The notes: generated by a model from the letters alone, not told the origin. 64,000 nt of DNA from Plasmopara viticola (GCA_001695595.3 MBPM02000089.1:222731-286730); one strand, 5' to 3'; counted from the first letter of the stretch, positions 36,383 through 48,082 are shown. Numbers and translations: made by a program.

Positions 36383-37702
36383 TTATGGGTGTTCAGAGAT
36401 CGGACCGTTGACAGGTGGCATCGGAGCTCCGAGGGGTGGATTACCCTTTTGCAAAGGTTGGTCGGGGATCGGACCTTTGGTAGGCGGCTTTGGAGCTTCA
36501 AGGGGCGGTTTGCCACTCGGGAAAGGCTGCCCGGGGAATGGACCGTTGGCAGGCGGCATCGGAGATCCAAAGGGCGGACTACCACCCTGGAAAGGGTTTT
36601 GAGAAATTGGACCATTTGGAGGCAGCATTGGAGGTCCAAAAGGCGGGTTTCCATTGAGCAGTACGTATCCAGTGATCAAACCGATAGTAGGCGGCATCGG
36701 AGCTCCGAAAGGCGTATTGCCTCCCATGAAAGGAAATCCGGGGAGCGGACCGTTTGCGGGCGGCATCGGACCTCCAATGGGCGGGATACCACCCATGAAA
36801 GGAGCTCCAGGGAGCGGACCGTTTGCGGGCGGCATCAGACCTCCAATGGGCGGGATACCACCCATGAAAGGAGATTCCGGGAGCGGACCGTTTGCGGGCG
36901 GCATCAGACCTCCAATGGGCGGGATACCACCCATGAAAGGAGCTTCGGGGAGCGGACCATTGGCAGGCGGCATCGGACCTCCAAGGGGTGGATTACCAGC
37001 CATTGAAGGAACTCCAGGGAGCCGACCATTGGCAGGCGGCATCGGACCTCCAACGGGTGGATTACCATCCATTGAAGAAACTCCGGGGAGCGGACCATTG
37101 GCAGGAGGCTTCGGACGTCCAACTGGTGGATTACCATCCATTGAAGGAACTTCGGGGAGCGGACCATTGGCAGGCGGCATCGGACCTCCTTGGGGTGGAT
37201 TACCAGCCATTGAAGGAACTCCAAGGGGCGGACCATTGGCAGGCGGCTTCGGACCTCCAACGGGTGAACCACCCACAAAAGATTGATCGTTGGTCGGACC
37301 ATCGCCAAGCGGCATCTGATCTCCATTAGGTGGGGTACCACCCACAAAAGGTTGTTCGGTATTCGGACGATTGGCAGGGATTGGATTGTTGGCAGGCGGC
37401 TTCTGAGGTCCAGAAGGCGGGATACCACTTTGTGTGTTAGGTCCTGGTCTCGGGGGTCCACCAAACGAACTGCCGTCAATCGGACTGTTATCGTCGTCCT
37501 CGTTTTGCTGGTAATCTTCATTCAGCGTAGGTTGCTCAACCGGACCACGTAGGCCGCTACCGGCACCCAAATTACGGTTGGCAACTTTTGCTTGGTTGGT
37601 ACTCTCGGTCGTCCATCCAAAAGAGGCGTCTGTGGGCAAAAACGTCGAAGCGGCAATCGCTGTAGCAAGTGCAGCGTGTGCGACGATGCGGGAAATGTGC
37701 AT
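36383..37702 (-). CDS. M12: intact secreted Pro/Gly-rich repeat protein, 439 aa
   Basis: Fully open from 37702 to 36383, with promoter at 37770..37785. The signal peptide through GLRGPVEQP is nearly identical to M9 in protein, while the leader upstream of the ATG has diverged; this is independent support for the chosen start. It has 14 repeats, with its own middle variants (LPEVPSMDG, GRLPGVPSMAG, GGLMPPANG) and a C-terminal module almost identical to M9. M12 belongs to the older gene subgroup with M13 and to the longer promoter class (see 37888..37930). Confidence 0.88.
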   Translation of the reverse strand: MHISRIVAHAALATAIAASTFLPTDASFGWTTESTNQAKVANRNLGAGSGLRGPVEQPTLNEDYQQNEDDDNSPIDGSSFGGPPRPGPNTQSGIPPSGPQKPPANNPIPANRPNTEQPFVGGTPPNGDQMPLGDGPTNDQSFVGGSPVGGPKPPANGPPLGVPSMAGNPPQGGPMPPANGPLPEVPSMDGNPPVGRPKPPANGPLPGVSSMDGNPPVGGPMPPANGRLPGVPSMAGNPPLGGPMPPANGPLPEAPFMGGIPPIGGLMPPANGPLPESPFMGGIPPIGGLMPPANGPLPGAPFMGGIPPIGGPMPPANGPLPGFPFMGGNTPFGAPMPPTIGLITGYVLLNGNPPFGPPMLPPNGPISQNPFQGGSPPFGSPMPPANGPFPGQPFPSGKPPLEAPKPPTKGPIPDQPLQKGNPPLGAPMPPVNGPISEHP

Positions 37703-39564
37703 GTTTTTAAGAGGCTGAAAGGCAGTATTAAAAGCAGGTTCCCGAGCAAAGTTGTTTGCTTGGCTTAGCAAATTGCTGAATGAGTGAATGGGTGCTCGGT
37801 CTTGGGGCACACGATTTCTCATCATGTCGACCAAATCTTGAGATCTTCTCACTGGAGCTCGTCACCAGGATGTGTACGGAACAGATACTAAGGGGTGCTT
37901 CTACAGTTTGAGGTCTACGATACTTGAAGTCGATTGTCAGCCGCCAAGCGTAATATGGGCAGCGAGACATCTAGTGATGAAAGCTCTATTATTCGCGTAT
38001 CTGACGGGCTTGTTAAGACGAAAGTCGATGAACAGGCTCCGGAATGACTCATTTAATTAAAAAAAGCTCGACATATAGCGTAAAGTCTCGGTACGGAAGT
38101 GCAGATCATGGGTGCAACAAGGTAGCAAGCAGCATCTTCTGAGTAACGACGCATTCAAAGACGCCTTTTCTTTCGCAGAAGTGTCCAACACGAAATCTTA
38201 CGGCGAAGATAATGAGAGGATAGTATAAATCGTGCAAAAGTCTTAATCTTTGCAGCTGTGCAACAAAATATCTCTCCTGATAAGCAAATACATAAAACCT
38301 CATTACGCATCCGATTTTTCCTTTCATTTCTTCTTTTAACTTTATTACTAACGATGCTCTTGATGTTGACTCGACGCTAGGAACGACGCTGCCTCGTGTG
38401 ACACAGTTTTGAGATGCGAGGACTCAGTTCTACACAAATTGCCGTCATATATTCGCGATGCACACATATGGAATCACCGACTCTGACGCACTTTAAGATG
38501 CCAATTTCGCTCTTCTGCTTTCCATCTCATATATGTAGGTTAGCTTTTACGATCTGTAGCAATTATCATACCAACTTATGATTAGGAATTATCAATGGAC
38601 CCATAACTCATTCCAAGCGGACTGATGCACTAAAAAACACTATGATATGGCCTTTATCCATTTGGTAATCAATACGTGACACACTGCTTAAAACTCGTTT
38701 AAAAATACATTTATATGACGGTTTCCCCCTGTCCATCAATGACGTGACAAAGGTGTTCTTTTCATGCAAATAGAAAAAGTCTATACCTTTGGATCAATAT
38801 TTGTGAAAGGTTACTCAGCCCCAAATTTGAACGGACCCGGCTCCACACGTAGAAACAATGAGAATATTTGTAAATCAAAAGGGCTACATACAGCAAGCTC
38901 ATTTGCCTAGATCCTAAAATACGTTTACTGTATGCTGGTCCCGTCAAGCGATGGCAGTTCCCTTCTCCCCAAATAGATATTGAAAGTGTTACGGCTGATG
39001 TCCTCGCTCGGGTTTTGCCGCCACAACAAGGGCTGCCGACTATTAGGAGCTCCACACTGGATATTTACACTAGGAATATATTGGGTACATACTACCTTGG
39101 TTACGTGAAAGCCAACAATTTGCTGTCGGCTTTAATTCTGCATAGCCAATCCGATCTTACTTTTCTCCTGTTTGCATTTGCACGTTGTATATTGGAAAAA
39201 TTTCGAGTCACAAAGGAATTCTTTATGCGCACAATGAGCTTAATTCGATCTCTCCTTTCTTGATATAGATACCTTTTCCCGAGGGTATTATTACTCGTTC
39301 TGCGAGTTTTAGTTGGAAATAAGATGCTTCCAAATTGAACAATAGCTAGAACATTAGACGAGTGAAATTTGACCCAAGAGAATACGACGACATTGTCAAA
39401 TATTGTCCCAACAATTTAAAGTCACAGTATTTCATATATTTAGCAAGGTTAAATGCGAATCGTATTGAAGCCACTTTGATGAATCGCTTACACTGGGCAC
39501 ACTGAAGAGCGCATAAGGGTGTTCACGTTTTTACAAAAAAACTTCTTGAGGTCGTGTTCGTCAT
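37703..39564. repeat. Mosaic spacer between M12 and M13
   Basis: 1862 bp. The part near the promoter is diverged and has the 22-bp-longer promoter version. From about 38,980 the sequence is almost the young type. Confidence 0.83.
37888..37930 (-). promoter_or_regulatory. Long-class upstream promoter segment of M12
   Basis: Between two blocks conserved in all copies (aagggg and acttgaag) this unit has 26 bases where young units have only four (cgac). The segment lies about 110-150 bases upstream of the predicted transcription start. Corresponding segments occur upstream of M13 (about 41060), M14 (about 43960) and P1 (about 53690). Its role is unknown; position suggests promoter. Confidence 0.45.
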
Positions 39565-40872
39565 TTATGGGTGTTCAGAGATCGGACCGTTGACAGGTGG
39601 CATCGGAGCTCCGAGGGGTGGATTACCCTTTTGCAAAAGTTGGTCGGGGATTAGACCGTTGGTAGGCGGCTTTGGAGCTTCAAGGGGCGGTTTGCCACTC
39701 GGGAAAGGCTGCCCGGGGAATGGACCGTTGGCAGGCGGCATCGAAGATCCAAAGGGCGGACTACCACCCTGGAAAGGGTTTTGAGAAATTGGACCATTTG
39801 GAGGCAGCATTGGAGGTCCAAAAGGCGGGTTTCCATTGAGCAATACGTATCCAGTGATCAAACCGATAGTAGGCGGCATCGGAGCTCCGAAAGGCGTATT
39901 GCCTCCCATGAAAGGAAATCCGGGGAGCGGACCGTTTGCGGGCGGCATCGGACCTTCAATGGGCGGGATACCACCCATGAAAGGAGCTCCGGGGAGCAGA
40001 CCATTTGCGGGCGGCATAGGACCTCCAATGGGCGGGATACCACCCATGAAAGGAGCTCCAGGGAGCGGACCGTTTGCGGGCGGCATCAGACCTCCAATGG
40101 GCGGGATAGGAGATCCGGGGAGCGGACCATTGGCAGGCGGCATCGGACCTCCAAGGGGTGGATTACCAGCCATTGAAGGAACTCCAGGGAGCCGACCATT
40201 GGCAGGCGGCATCGGACCTCCAACGGGTGGATTACCATCCATTGAAGAAACTCCGGGGAGCCGACCATTGGCAGGAGGCTTCGGACCTCCAACGGGTGGA
40301 TTACCATCCATTGAAGGAACTTCGGGGAGCGGACCATTGGCAGGCGGCATCGGACCTCCTAGGGGTGGATTACCAGCCATTGAAGGAACTCCAAGGGGCG
40401 GACCATTGGCAGGCGGCTTCGGACCTCCAACGGGTGAACCACCCACAAAAGATTGATCGTTGGTCGGACCATCGCCAAGCGGCATCTGATCTCCATTAGG
40501 TGGGGTACCACCCACAAAAGGTTGTTCGGTATTCGGACGATTGGCAGGGATTGGATTGTTGGCAGGCGGCTTCTGAGGTCCAGAAGGCGGGATACCACTT
40601 TGTGTGTTCGGTCCTGGTCTCGGGGGTCCACCAAACGAACTGCCGTCAATCGGACTGTTATCGTCGTCCTCGTTTTGCTGGTAATCTTCATTCAGCGTAG
40701 GTTGCTCAACCGGACCACGTAGGCCGCTACCGGCACCCAAATTACGGTTGGCAACTTTTGCTTGGTTGGTACTCTCGGTCGTCCATCCAAAAGAGGCGTC
40801 TGTGGGCAAAAACGTCGAAGCGGCAATCGCTGTAGCAAGTGCAGCGTGTGCGACGATGCGGGAAATGTGCAT
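39565..40872 (-). CDS. M13: intact secreted Pro/Gly-rich repeat protein, 435 aa
   Basis: Open from 40872 to 39565; promoter at 40940..40955. It is the closest relative of M12 in the N-terminal half. There are 14 repeats, one truncated in phase (GSPIPPIGG, a four-residue loss), so even its repeat deletions keep the frame. The C-terminal module carries a few substitutions of its own (QLLQKG, GSSMPP). Confidence 0.88.
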   Translation of the reverse strand: MHISRIVAHAALATAIAASTFLPTDASFGWTTESTNQAKVANRNLGAGSGLRGPVEQPTLNEDYQQNEDDDNSPIDGSSFGGPPRPGPNTQSGIPPSGPQKPPANNPIPANRPNTEQPFVGGTPPNGDQMPLGDGPTNDQSFVGGSPVGGPKPPANGPPLGVPSMAGNPPLGGPMPPANGPLPEVPSMDGNPPVGGPKPPANGRLPGVSSMDGNPPVGGPMPPANGRLPGVPSMAGNPPLGGPMPPANGPLPGSPIPPIGGLMPPANGPLPGAPFMGGIPPIGGPMPPANGLLPGAPFMGGIPPIEGPMPPANGPLPGFPFMGGNTPFGAPMPPTIGLITGYVLLNGNPPFGPPMLPPNGPISQNPFQGGSPPFGSSMPPANGPFPGQPFPSGKPPLEAPKPPTNGLIPDQLLQKGNPPLGAPMPPVNGPISEHP

Positions 40873-42742
40873 GTTTTTAAGAGGCTGAAAGGCAGTATTA
40901 AAAGCAGGTTCCCGAGCAAAGTTGTTTGCTTGGCTTAGCAAATTGCTGAATGAGTGAATGGGTGCTCGGTCTTGGGGCACACGATTTCTCATCATGTCGA
41001 CCAAATCTTGAGATCTTTTCACTGGAGCTCGTCACCAGGATGTGTACGGAACAGATACTAAGGGGTGCTTCTTCAGTTTGAGGTCTACGATACTTGAAGT
41101 CGATTGTCAGCCGCCAAGCGTAATATGGGCAGCGAGACATTTAGTGATGAAAGCTCTATTATTCGTGTATCTGACGGGCTTGTTAAGACGAAAGTCGATG
41201 AACAGGCTCCAGAATGACTCATTTAATTAAAAAGCTCGACATATAGCGTAAAGTCTCGGTACGAAAGTGCAGATCATGGGTGCAACAAGGTAGCAAGCAG
41301 CATCTTCTGAGTAACGACGCATTCAAAGACGCCTTTTCTTTCGCAGAAGTGTCCAACACGCAATCTTACGGCGAAGATATTGAGAGGATAGTATAAATCG
41401 TGCAAAAGTCTTAATCTTTGCAGCTGTGCAACAAAATATCTCTCCTGATAAGCAAATACATAAAACCTCGTTACGCATCCAAGTTTTCCTTTCATTTTTT
41501 CGGATAACTCTATTACTAACGATATTCTTGTTGTTGACTCGACGCTAGGAACTACGCTGCCTCGTGTGACACAGTTTTGAGATGCAAGGACTCAGTTCTA
41601 CACAAATTGCCGTCATATATTCGCGATGCACACATATGGAATCACCGACTCTGACGCACTTTAAGATGCCAATTTCGCTCTTCTGCTACCCATCTCATAT
41701 ATGTGGGTTAGCTATTACGATCTGTAGCAATAATCATACCAACTTATAACTAAGGATTATCAATGGACCCATTACCCATTTCAAGCGGACCGATGCACTA
41801 AAATTACATTATGATATGGCCTATATCTATTCGGTAATCAATACGTGACACACTACTTACAACTCGTTAAAGAAATACATTTATATGACGGTTTCCCCCT
41901 CCCCTGTCCATCAATGACTTGACAAAGGTGTTCTTTTCATGCAAATAGAAAAAGGCTAAGCCTTTGAATCAATATTTGTAGAAGGTTACTCAGCCCCAAA
42001 TTTGAACGGACCCGGCTCCACACGTAGAAACAACAAGGGTATATGTAACTCAACAGGGCTAAGTACAGCAAACTCATTTGCCTGGATCCTAAAATACGTT
42101 TGCTGTATGCTGGTCCCGTCAAGCGGTGGCAGTTCCCTTCCCCCCGATTAGATATTGAAAGTGTAACGGCTGATGTCCTCACTCGGATTTTCCCTCCACA
42201 ACAAGGGCTGCCGACTATTAGGAGCTCCACTCTTATTATTTACACTAGGAATATATTGGGTACATACTACCTTGGTTACGTAAAAGCCAACAATTTGCTG
42301 TCGGCTTTAAGTCTGCATAGCCAATCCGATCTTACTTTTCTCCTGTTTGCATTTGCACGTTGTATATTGGAAAAGTTCGAGTCACAAGGGAACTCTTTAT
42401 GCGCACAATGAGCTTAATTCGATCTCTCGTTTCTTGCTATAGATACCTTTTCCCGAAGGTATTATTACTCGTTCTGCGAGGTTTAGTTGGAAATAAGATG
42501 TTTCCAAATTACACAATAGCTAGAACATTAGACAAGTGAAATATGACCCGAGAGAATACGTTGACATTGTCGAATATTGTTCCAACAATTTAAAGTCACA
42601 GTTTTATATATATATAGCAAGGTTAAACGCGAATCGTATTGAAGCCACATTGGTCAATCGCTTACACTGGGCACACTGAAGAGCGCAAAGGGTGTTCAGT
42701 TCACGTTGTTACATATAAACTTCTTGAGGTCCTGTTCGTCTT
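40873..42742. repeat. Mosaic spacer between M13 and M14
   Basis: 1870 bp. The long promoter class and a diverged first ~1.1 kb are followed from about 41,960 by young-type sequence. Confidence 0.82.
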
Positions 42743-43770
42743 TTATGGGTGTTCAGAGATCGGACCGTTGGCAGGTGGCATCGGAGCTCCGAGGGGTGAA
42801 TTACCCTTTTGCAAAGGTTGGTCGGGGATCGGACCTTTGGTAGGCGGCTTTGGAGCTTCTAGGGGCGGTTTAACACTCGGGAAAGGCTGCCCGGGGAATG
42901 GACCGTTAGCAGGCGGCATGGAGGATCCAAAGGGCGAACTTCCACCCTGGAAAGGGTTTTGAGAAATTGGACCATTTGGAGGCAGCATTGGAGGTCCAAA
43001 AGGCGGGTTTCCATTGAGCAGTACGTATCCAGTGATCAAACCGATAGTAGGCGGCATCGGAGCTCCGAAAGGCGTATTGCCTCCCATGAAAGGAAATCCG
43101 GGGAGCGGACCGTTTGCAGGCGGCATCGGACCTCCAATGGGCGGGATACCACCCATGAAAGGAGCGCCGAGAAGCGGACCATTGACAGGCGGCTTCGGAC
43201 CTTTAACGGGTGGATTACCATCCATTGAAGGAACTCCGGGGAGCAGACCATTGGCAGGCGGCTTCGGACCTTCAAGGGGAAGACTACCTTTCATGAATGG
43301 AGCACTGGGATGCGGGCCATCAGCAGGCGGCATCGGACCACCAAGGGGTGGGTTATCACGCGGCATCAGACCTTCACGGGGCGAACTACCACCTACAAAA
43401 GGTTGATCGTTGGTCAGACCATTGCCAGGCGGCATCTGACTTTCATGGGGTGAGTTATCACCCACAAAAGGTTGTTCGGTATTCGGACGGTTGGCAGGGA
43501 TTGGATTGTTGGCAGGAGGCTTCTGAGGTCCAAAAGGCGGGATACCACTCTGTGTGTTAGGTCCTGATCTCGGGGGTCTAGCAATCAAACTGCCGTCAAT
43601 CGGACTGTTATCGTCGTCCTACCGCTACCGGCACCCAAATTACGATTGGCAACTTTTGCTTGGTTGGTACTCTTGGACATCCATCCCCAAGAGGCATCTG
43701 TGGGCAAAAACGTCGAAGCGGCAATCGCTGTAGCAAGTGCAGCGTGCGCGACGATGCGGGAAATGTGCAT
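42743..43770 (-). pseudogene. M14: copy with a ~53-bp deletion after the RNLG motif
   Basis: The signal peptide and RNLG are intact from 43770. About 53 bases are then missing at 43620/43621, removing the LRGPVEQPTLNED region and shifting the frame, so the reading ends about 18 codons later at 43585. Beyond it a 281-codon repeat frame stays open from 43588 to the stop at 42743. The deletion is not in a homopolymer, and this is the copy nearest the central junction, so real pseudogenisation is likely. Its middle repeats (HESQMPPGNG, REGLMPR, VKGPKPP) are otherwise found only in P1 across the junction. The promoter is at 43838..43853. Confidence 0.87.
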
Positions 43771-45461
43771 ATTTCCAAGAGGCTGAAAGGCAGTATTAAA
43801 AGCAGGATCCCGAGCAAAGTTGTTTGCTTGGCTTAGCAAATTGCTGAATGAGTGAATGGGTGCTCGGTCTTGGGGCACACGATTTCTCATCGTGTCGACC
43901 AAATCTTGAGATCATCTCACGGGAGCTTGTCACCAGAATGTGTACGGAACCGATATTAAGGGGTGCTTTTCCAATTTGAGGTCTACGATACTTAAAGTCA
44001 ATTGTCAGCCGCCAAGCGTAATATGGGCAGCAAGACATTCAGTGACAAAAGCTCAATTAATCGCGTATCTGACGGGCCTGTTGAGATGAAAGTCGATGAA
44101 CAAGCTCCGGAAGGACTTATTTACTCAAAGACAAGCTCGACATATAGCATAAAGTCTCAGTACGGAACTGCAGATCTTGTGTGCAACAAGGTAGCAAGAA
44201 GCATCTTTTTAGTAAAGAAGCATCCAGAGATGTTTTTTTCTATACCAGAAGTGTCCAACACGCAATGTTTCGGCGAAGACAATGAGAAGATAGTATAAAT
44301 TGTGCGAAAGTCTTAATCTTTGCAGCCGTGCAAGTTAATGTCTCTCCTGATAAGCAAATACATAAAACCTCGTTACGCATCCAAGTTTTCCTTTCATTTT
44401 TTCGGATAACTCTATTACTAACGATATTCTTGTTGTTGACTCGACGCTAGGAACTACGCTGCCTCGTGTGACACAGTTTTGAGATGCGAGGACTCATAAC
44501 AAACTATTCGCGATGCACACATATGGAATAATCGACTCCGACGCACTTTAAGATGCCAATTTCACTCTCCTGCTTCCCATCTTATATATGTAGCTTAGCT
44601 ATTACGAGCTATAGCAATAACCATACCAACGGATTATCAATGGACCCATTACCCATTTCAAGCGGACTGATGTACTAAATTACACTATACATGGCTTATA
44701 TCCATGTGGTAATCAATACGTGAAACACTACTTACAACTTTCTTAAATTTACATTTTTGAAGTTATTTCGACTCGTCAGCCACAGATCTCACTTGATATG
44801 ACGGATATTTCCTGCCCATCAATGACGAAACAAAGGTGACCTTTTCTTGCAAATAGCATGGTCCTTTATCGTTAAATCAACTATTGTAAAAGGCTACTCA
44901 GCCTCAAATTCGAGCGGACTCGGCTACACACGTTGAAACAATGAGGGCATTTGTACGCAAAAAGACTTACTTCAGCAAACTCATTTGCCTAGATTCTATA
45001 ATATGTTTGCCATATGTTGACGCCGTCAAGCGACCGCGATTTCCTACAACCCAAATAGTGACTACCAAATATTGAAAGTTCATCGGCTTATATTTTTTTT
45101 ATCGGGTGATTTTTGCCGCCACAACAATGACTTTCAATTATTAGAAGCCTAACACCGGATATTAACACAAGATATTTTCAAATCGCCTTAGTTGCGCAAA
45201 AGCCAATCATTCTGATATCGTCTTTGTCTCTGCATAACCAAATCGCCCTTACTCTTTCTCTATTTGTATTTGGACGTTGTATATAGAATAAATTCAAGTC
45301 ACAAAGGAACTCATTATGCGCATAATGGGCTTTTTTCGATCTTTTGTTTCTGGCCAAAGATACCATTTAATTGCATCTTAAAAGGATTATTAATCGTTCG
45401 GCAAGTTTTTTATTAAGAAAGTGTTTTCGTTTTACATAGATAGCGAGAACATTATACGCAG
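43771..45461. repeat. Most diverged array spacer, ending at copia A
   Basis: Recognisable along its length as array spacer (blocks such as ggttactcagcc and gaacattagacgag have diverged counterparts to about 45457), but with many substitutions and indels throughout and no homogenised half. It stops about 200 bp short of the position where the next gene's 3' end would be expected. Confidence 0.8.
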
Positions 45462-45463
45462 GT

Positions 45464-45994
45464 CAAGAGAACGGCATTGTATACCAGCGCTCCGTTTCAT
45501 ACAGCCCGCAGCAGAGCGGAGTGGCGGAATGTATGCACAGGACTGTTATGGAGAAAGCCCGCAGCATGTTACACTACAAGAGCATTCCGACGGAATGGTG
45601 GGCGGAGGCGGTAAATTCAGCGGTGTATTTAATTAGTTGCTTTGACAATACGGTCCACCCTGACATCACGCCGTACGAGGTAGCTTTCAGTATGAAGCCT
45701 CGAATGGATCACCTGCGCGTACTTAGTTTGCAAGGCTATGCTCATATTGACGATGTGAAACGGACCAAACCGAAACCCAAGAGCTTCAAGTGTTTGTTTC
45801 TTGGCTATGCAGAGAATGTCAAGAGCTATCGCGTGTTTGACTTGGAGAATGCCAACATTAAAGTGACCGGCTCTGTAAAGTTCGATGAGCGTGAGGTGGG
45901 TGGCATTAACGACACGCAAGATCTCAAGCCGAAACCAATTGTTCAAGTTATGAAGGATGGTGATGAAGTCAGTGTTCAGCATCAAGTGGATTGA
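45464..45994 (+). pseudogene. Copia A integrase C-terminal part
   Basis: 177 codons. The reading starts with NGIVYQRSVSYSPQQSGVAE, which holds the glutamate of the DDE triad in its usual NGVAE context. It continues through the TPYE, HLRV and LGYAENVKSYRV-like motifs of the copia integrase C-terminal region, ending with VKFDE. The two catalytic aspartates would lie upstream and are missing. It ends at a TGA after the FDE motif. Confidence 0.85.
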
Positions 45995-46425
45995 CAGTCA
46001 GTTTCTGACGATCCCATGGGAGCTGTCGAAGAGACAGTCGAGGATATCGAAATGGATGATGTAGATCGGACACCAAGCGCCGTTGTACAGCGGTTAATGC
46101 CTTCTGAGAGCCCTGTACGAAACAGGATTGAGCTAACGAAGTATCATCAGCCGTCCTAAGTGCAACAAAAAGATCGTTTGGTATTTCGGCCTGAAGGGGA
46201 GCGAACACGAATAAGACGTGAGCCGGTGTTAATGCTAAGAAACGGCTCCGATGGTGGAGAGTCAACAGAAGGCAGTGAGGGCATACCGACTCCAAAGCGT
46301 GCTAGGATTGACGAAGATGGACCAATTGTGGAAGCCGTTTTTGCCTACGCCGTGAGTATTGAAGATGATACGGACTCACCGGCTACTTATGCTCAAGCAA
46401 TGGCACTATAAGATGGCGTGTAGCA
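45995..46425 (+). pseudogene. Copia A integrase-RT linker, decayed
   Basis: A low-complexity acidic linker typical of copia polyproteins. An 84-codon piece at 46160..46411 contains KRARIDEDGP and ends SPATYAQAMAL, the usual lead-in to RT. A stop and a frame change precede the RT frame. Confidence 0.6.
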
Positions 46426-47377
46426 ATGGATGCTGATCTTCGCTCTCACGAAGGGAATAAAACGTGGACATTGCAGCCACGAGGGATGATTGGACGCACA
46501 ATTGGATCACGATGGGTATTTGCCAAGAAGCGTGATCAAAATGGCGCTATCGTGCGATACAATGCACGACTGGCCGCGAAAGGTTTCAAGCAGAAGTATG
46601 GCATTAACTTTTTTGAGACTTATTCCCCGGTTGCCAACATGAATTCGATCCGAATAATTTTCGCAGTATATGCTGAATGCGACTATCAAATGGAACAGCT
46701 GGACGTCGGAACGGGTTTTCATAAAAGCGTGTTAACGGACGACGTTTTTATGGAAGTTCCGCTTGGTGTCGACAATGCACAAGGATACATATGTCAACTA
46801 AACAAGGCTATTTACGGACTGAAGCAAGCAGCAAGTGCCTGCAACACGACAATACATTGCGTCTTCATCAGGAATGGCTTCAAGAGTTGCGGGGCAGATC
46901 AATGTGTTTATGTCAAGAGCACTAGAGGAGGTTTTGTTTACGATGGGCTATATGTGGATGACATCATTATCGCAGCAAGAACTAGCAGAGAACTAAATCG
47001 AAGGAAGTACTCAAGAATGCATTCAAAATTGAGGAGCTGGGTGAAGCAGATTTTTTTTTGGTATGAAAATTGATCACGACAGGTCAACTGGAACATTGAT
47101 GATCGAACAGACTCGCTACATCGACGACGTGGTCAAGCGATTCGGTCAACAAGATGCCAAGAGCATTGATGACCCGTGCGTTTTAGGATTGAAGTTGTCG
47201 TCAAAGCAGTCACCAACAATGGAAGAGGGACGGTCGACAATGCGGTCAAAGCTTTATTGCTCTTTGATTGGATGCTTGCTGTACTTAACGACATGTACTC
47301 GGCCGGATATCGCTTACATTTATCACGTTTTTTGGAGAATCCGGGACTACAACATTGGAGTGCAGCAATTCGAGTAG
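46426..47377 (+). pseudogene. Copia A reverse transcriptase
   Basis: RVT_2-type RT. The first frame (46426..47073) shows NKTW, SRWVFAKK, FETYSPVA, QLDV with the motif A aspartate, NKAIYGLKQA, and YVDD at residues 176-179 (46951..46962). It then shifts at about 47065 into a frame with IDDVVKRFG and CTRPDIAY. Catalytic residues are retained but the frame is broken at least once inside the RT. Confidence 0.87.
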
Positions 47378-47885
47378 TTCGATATTTGAGACCAAGCGTC
47401 AAATCGGTATCGTCTGCCGAGGAAGTGGAAGCCTTGCGGTTAAAGCATACTCGGATGCAGATCGGAGCAGCAACACGGATGACAGACGCTCGGTCTCGGG
47501 AACTATTGTCATGATAGCTAGCGCACCAGTGGTATTTAAGGCAAAGTACCAGCGGACAGTTGCGCTGAGCTCAGCGAAAGCTGAGTATATGGCTCTCAGC
47601 TTATGCATGCAAGAAACTCTTTGGACGTGAACAATGCTAAAGGGCATGGGTCACGAGCAAGTTGAAGGAACACGGGTGTGGGAAGACAACTAAGGTGCTA
47701 TTGCGTTGGCCAATAATGCCGGCTACCATGCTAGGACGAAGCATGTGGACATCAAGCACCACTTTATTCGTGAGGACGTGCAAGAAGGACTGTTGAAGAT
47801 CGATTTTATCGACACGAAGAATCAGCTTGCAGTTATGCTGACGAAGGCGCTTGGAACCAAGATGCTGAAGTGTCCTCCGAATTTA
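47378..47885 (+). pseudogene. Copia A RNase H
   Basis: Fragments in shifted frames show AYSDADR, RRSVSGT, and ALSSAKAEYMAL near 47565. After a break, TKHVDIKHHFIRE near 47740 and LAVMLTKAL near 47830 follow. These are the usual copia RNase H landmarks; internal stops rule out function. Confidence 0.82.
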
Positions 47886-47958
47886 AGACCAAAACAGCAT
47901 CAAAGGACACACAGCATTAGTGGTGAGTGGGAATGCTAAAATTACACCGCTGAATGCA

Positions 47959-48082
47959 TGTTGAACACGCGGATGGCGTCACAGTATTTACAAAGACGTC
48001 ACAGTTAGTAGTTACATATGATAGCCACTCATTGGCCTAGAAGAATATATTGACTTCTGTTTTTACATTGTACTCAACACTT
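47959..48082 (+). other. Possible truncated 3' LTR of copia A
   Basis: A TGTTGAAC start follows RNase H by about 75 bases, as an LTR would, and sequence here matches neither the array nor copia B. With no partner LTR in the window this cannot be confirmed. Confidence 0.3.

Larger units (their letters stand above)
1..45461 (-). repeat. Minus-oriented arm of a ~3.2 kb tandem gene array (M1-M14)
   Basis: Fourteen units follow one another, each with a minus-strand gene and a spacer. Stop codons lie at 745, 4056, 7226, 10460, 13770, 16943, 20247, 23550, 26791, 29919, 33162, 36383, 39565 and 42743, so the period is 3128-3311 bp. Most length variation comes from the number of 69-bp repeats inside the gene, because the spacer is steady at 1.82-1.87 kb except where it is deleted (28282..29918). 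The arm ends at copia A, about 200 bp before the next gene's 3' end would be expected. Confidence 0.95.
45462..48082 (+). mobile_element. Copia A: 5'-truncated, decayed Ty1/copia element at the array junction
   Basis: Sequence begins inside the integrase core, then RT and RNase H follow in the Ty1/copia order (IN before RT). Gag, protease, the integrase N-terminus and the 5' LTR are absent. Several frameshifts and stops separate the domains. The left limit is sharp against array spacer near 45462. The right limit is less certain: array spacer in the opposite orientation is recognisable from about 48083. The fragment thus fills the exact head-to-head junction of the two array arms. Confidence 0.85.
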
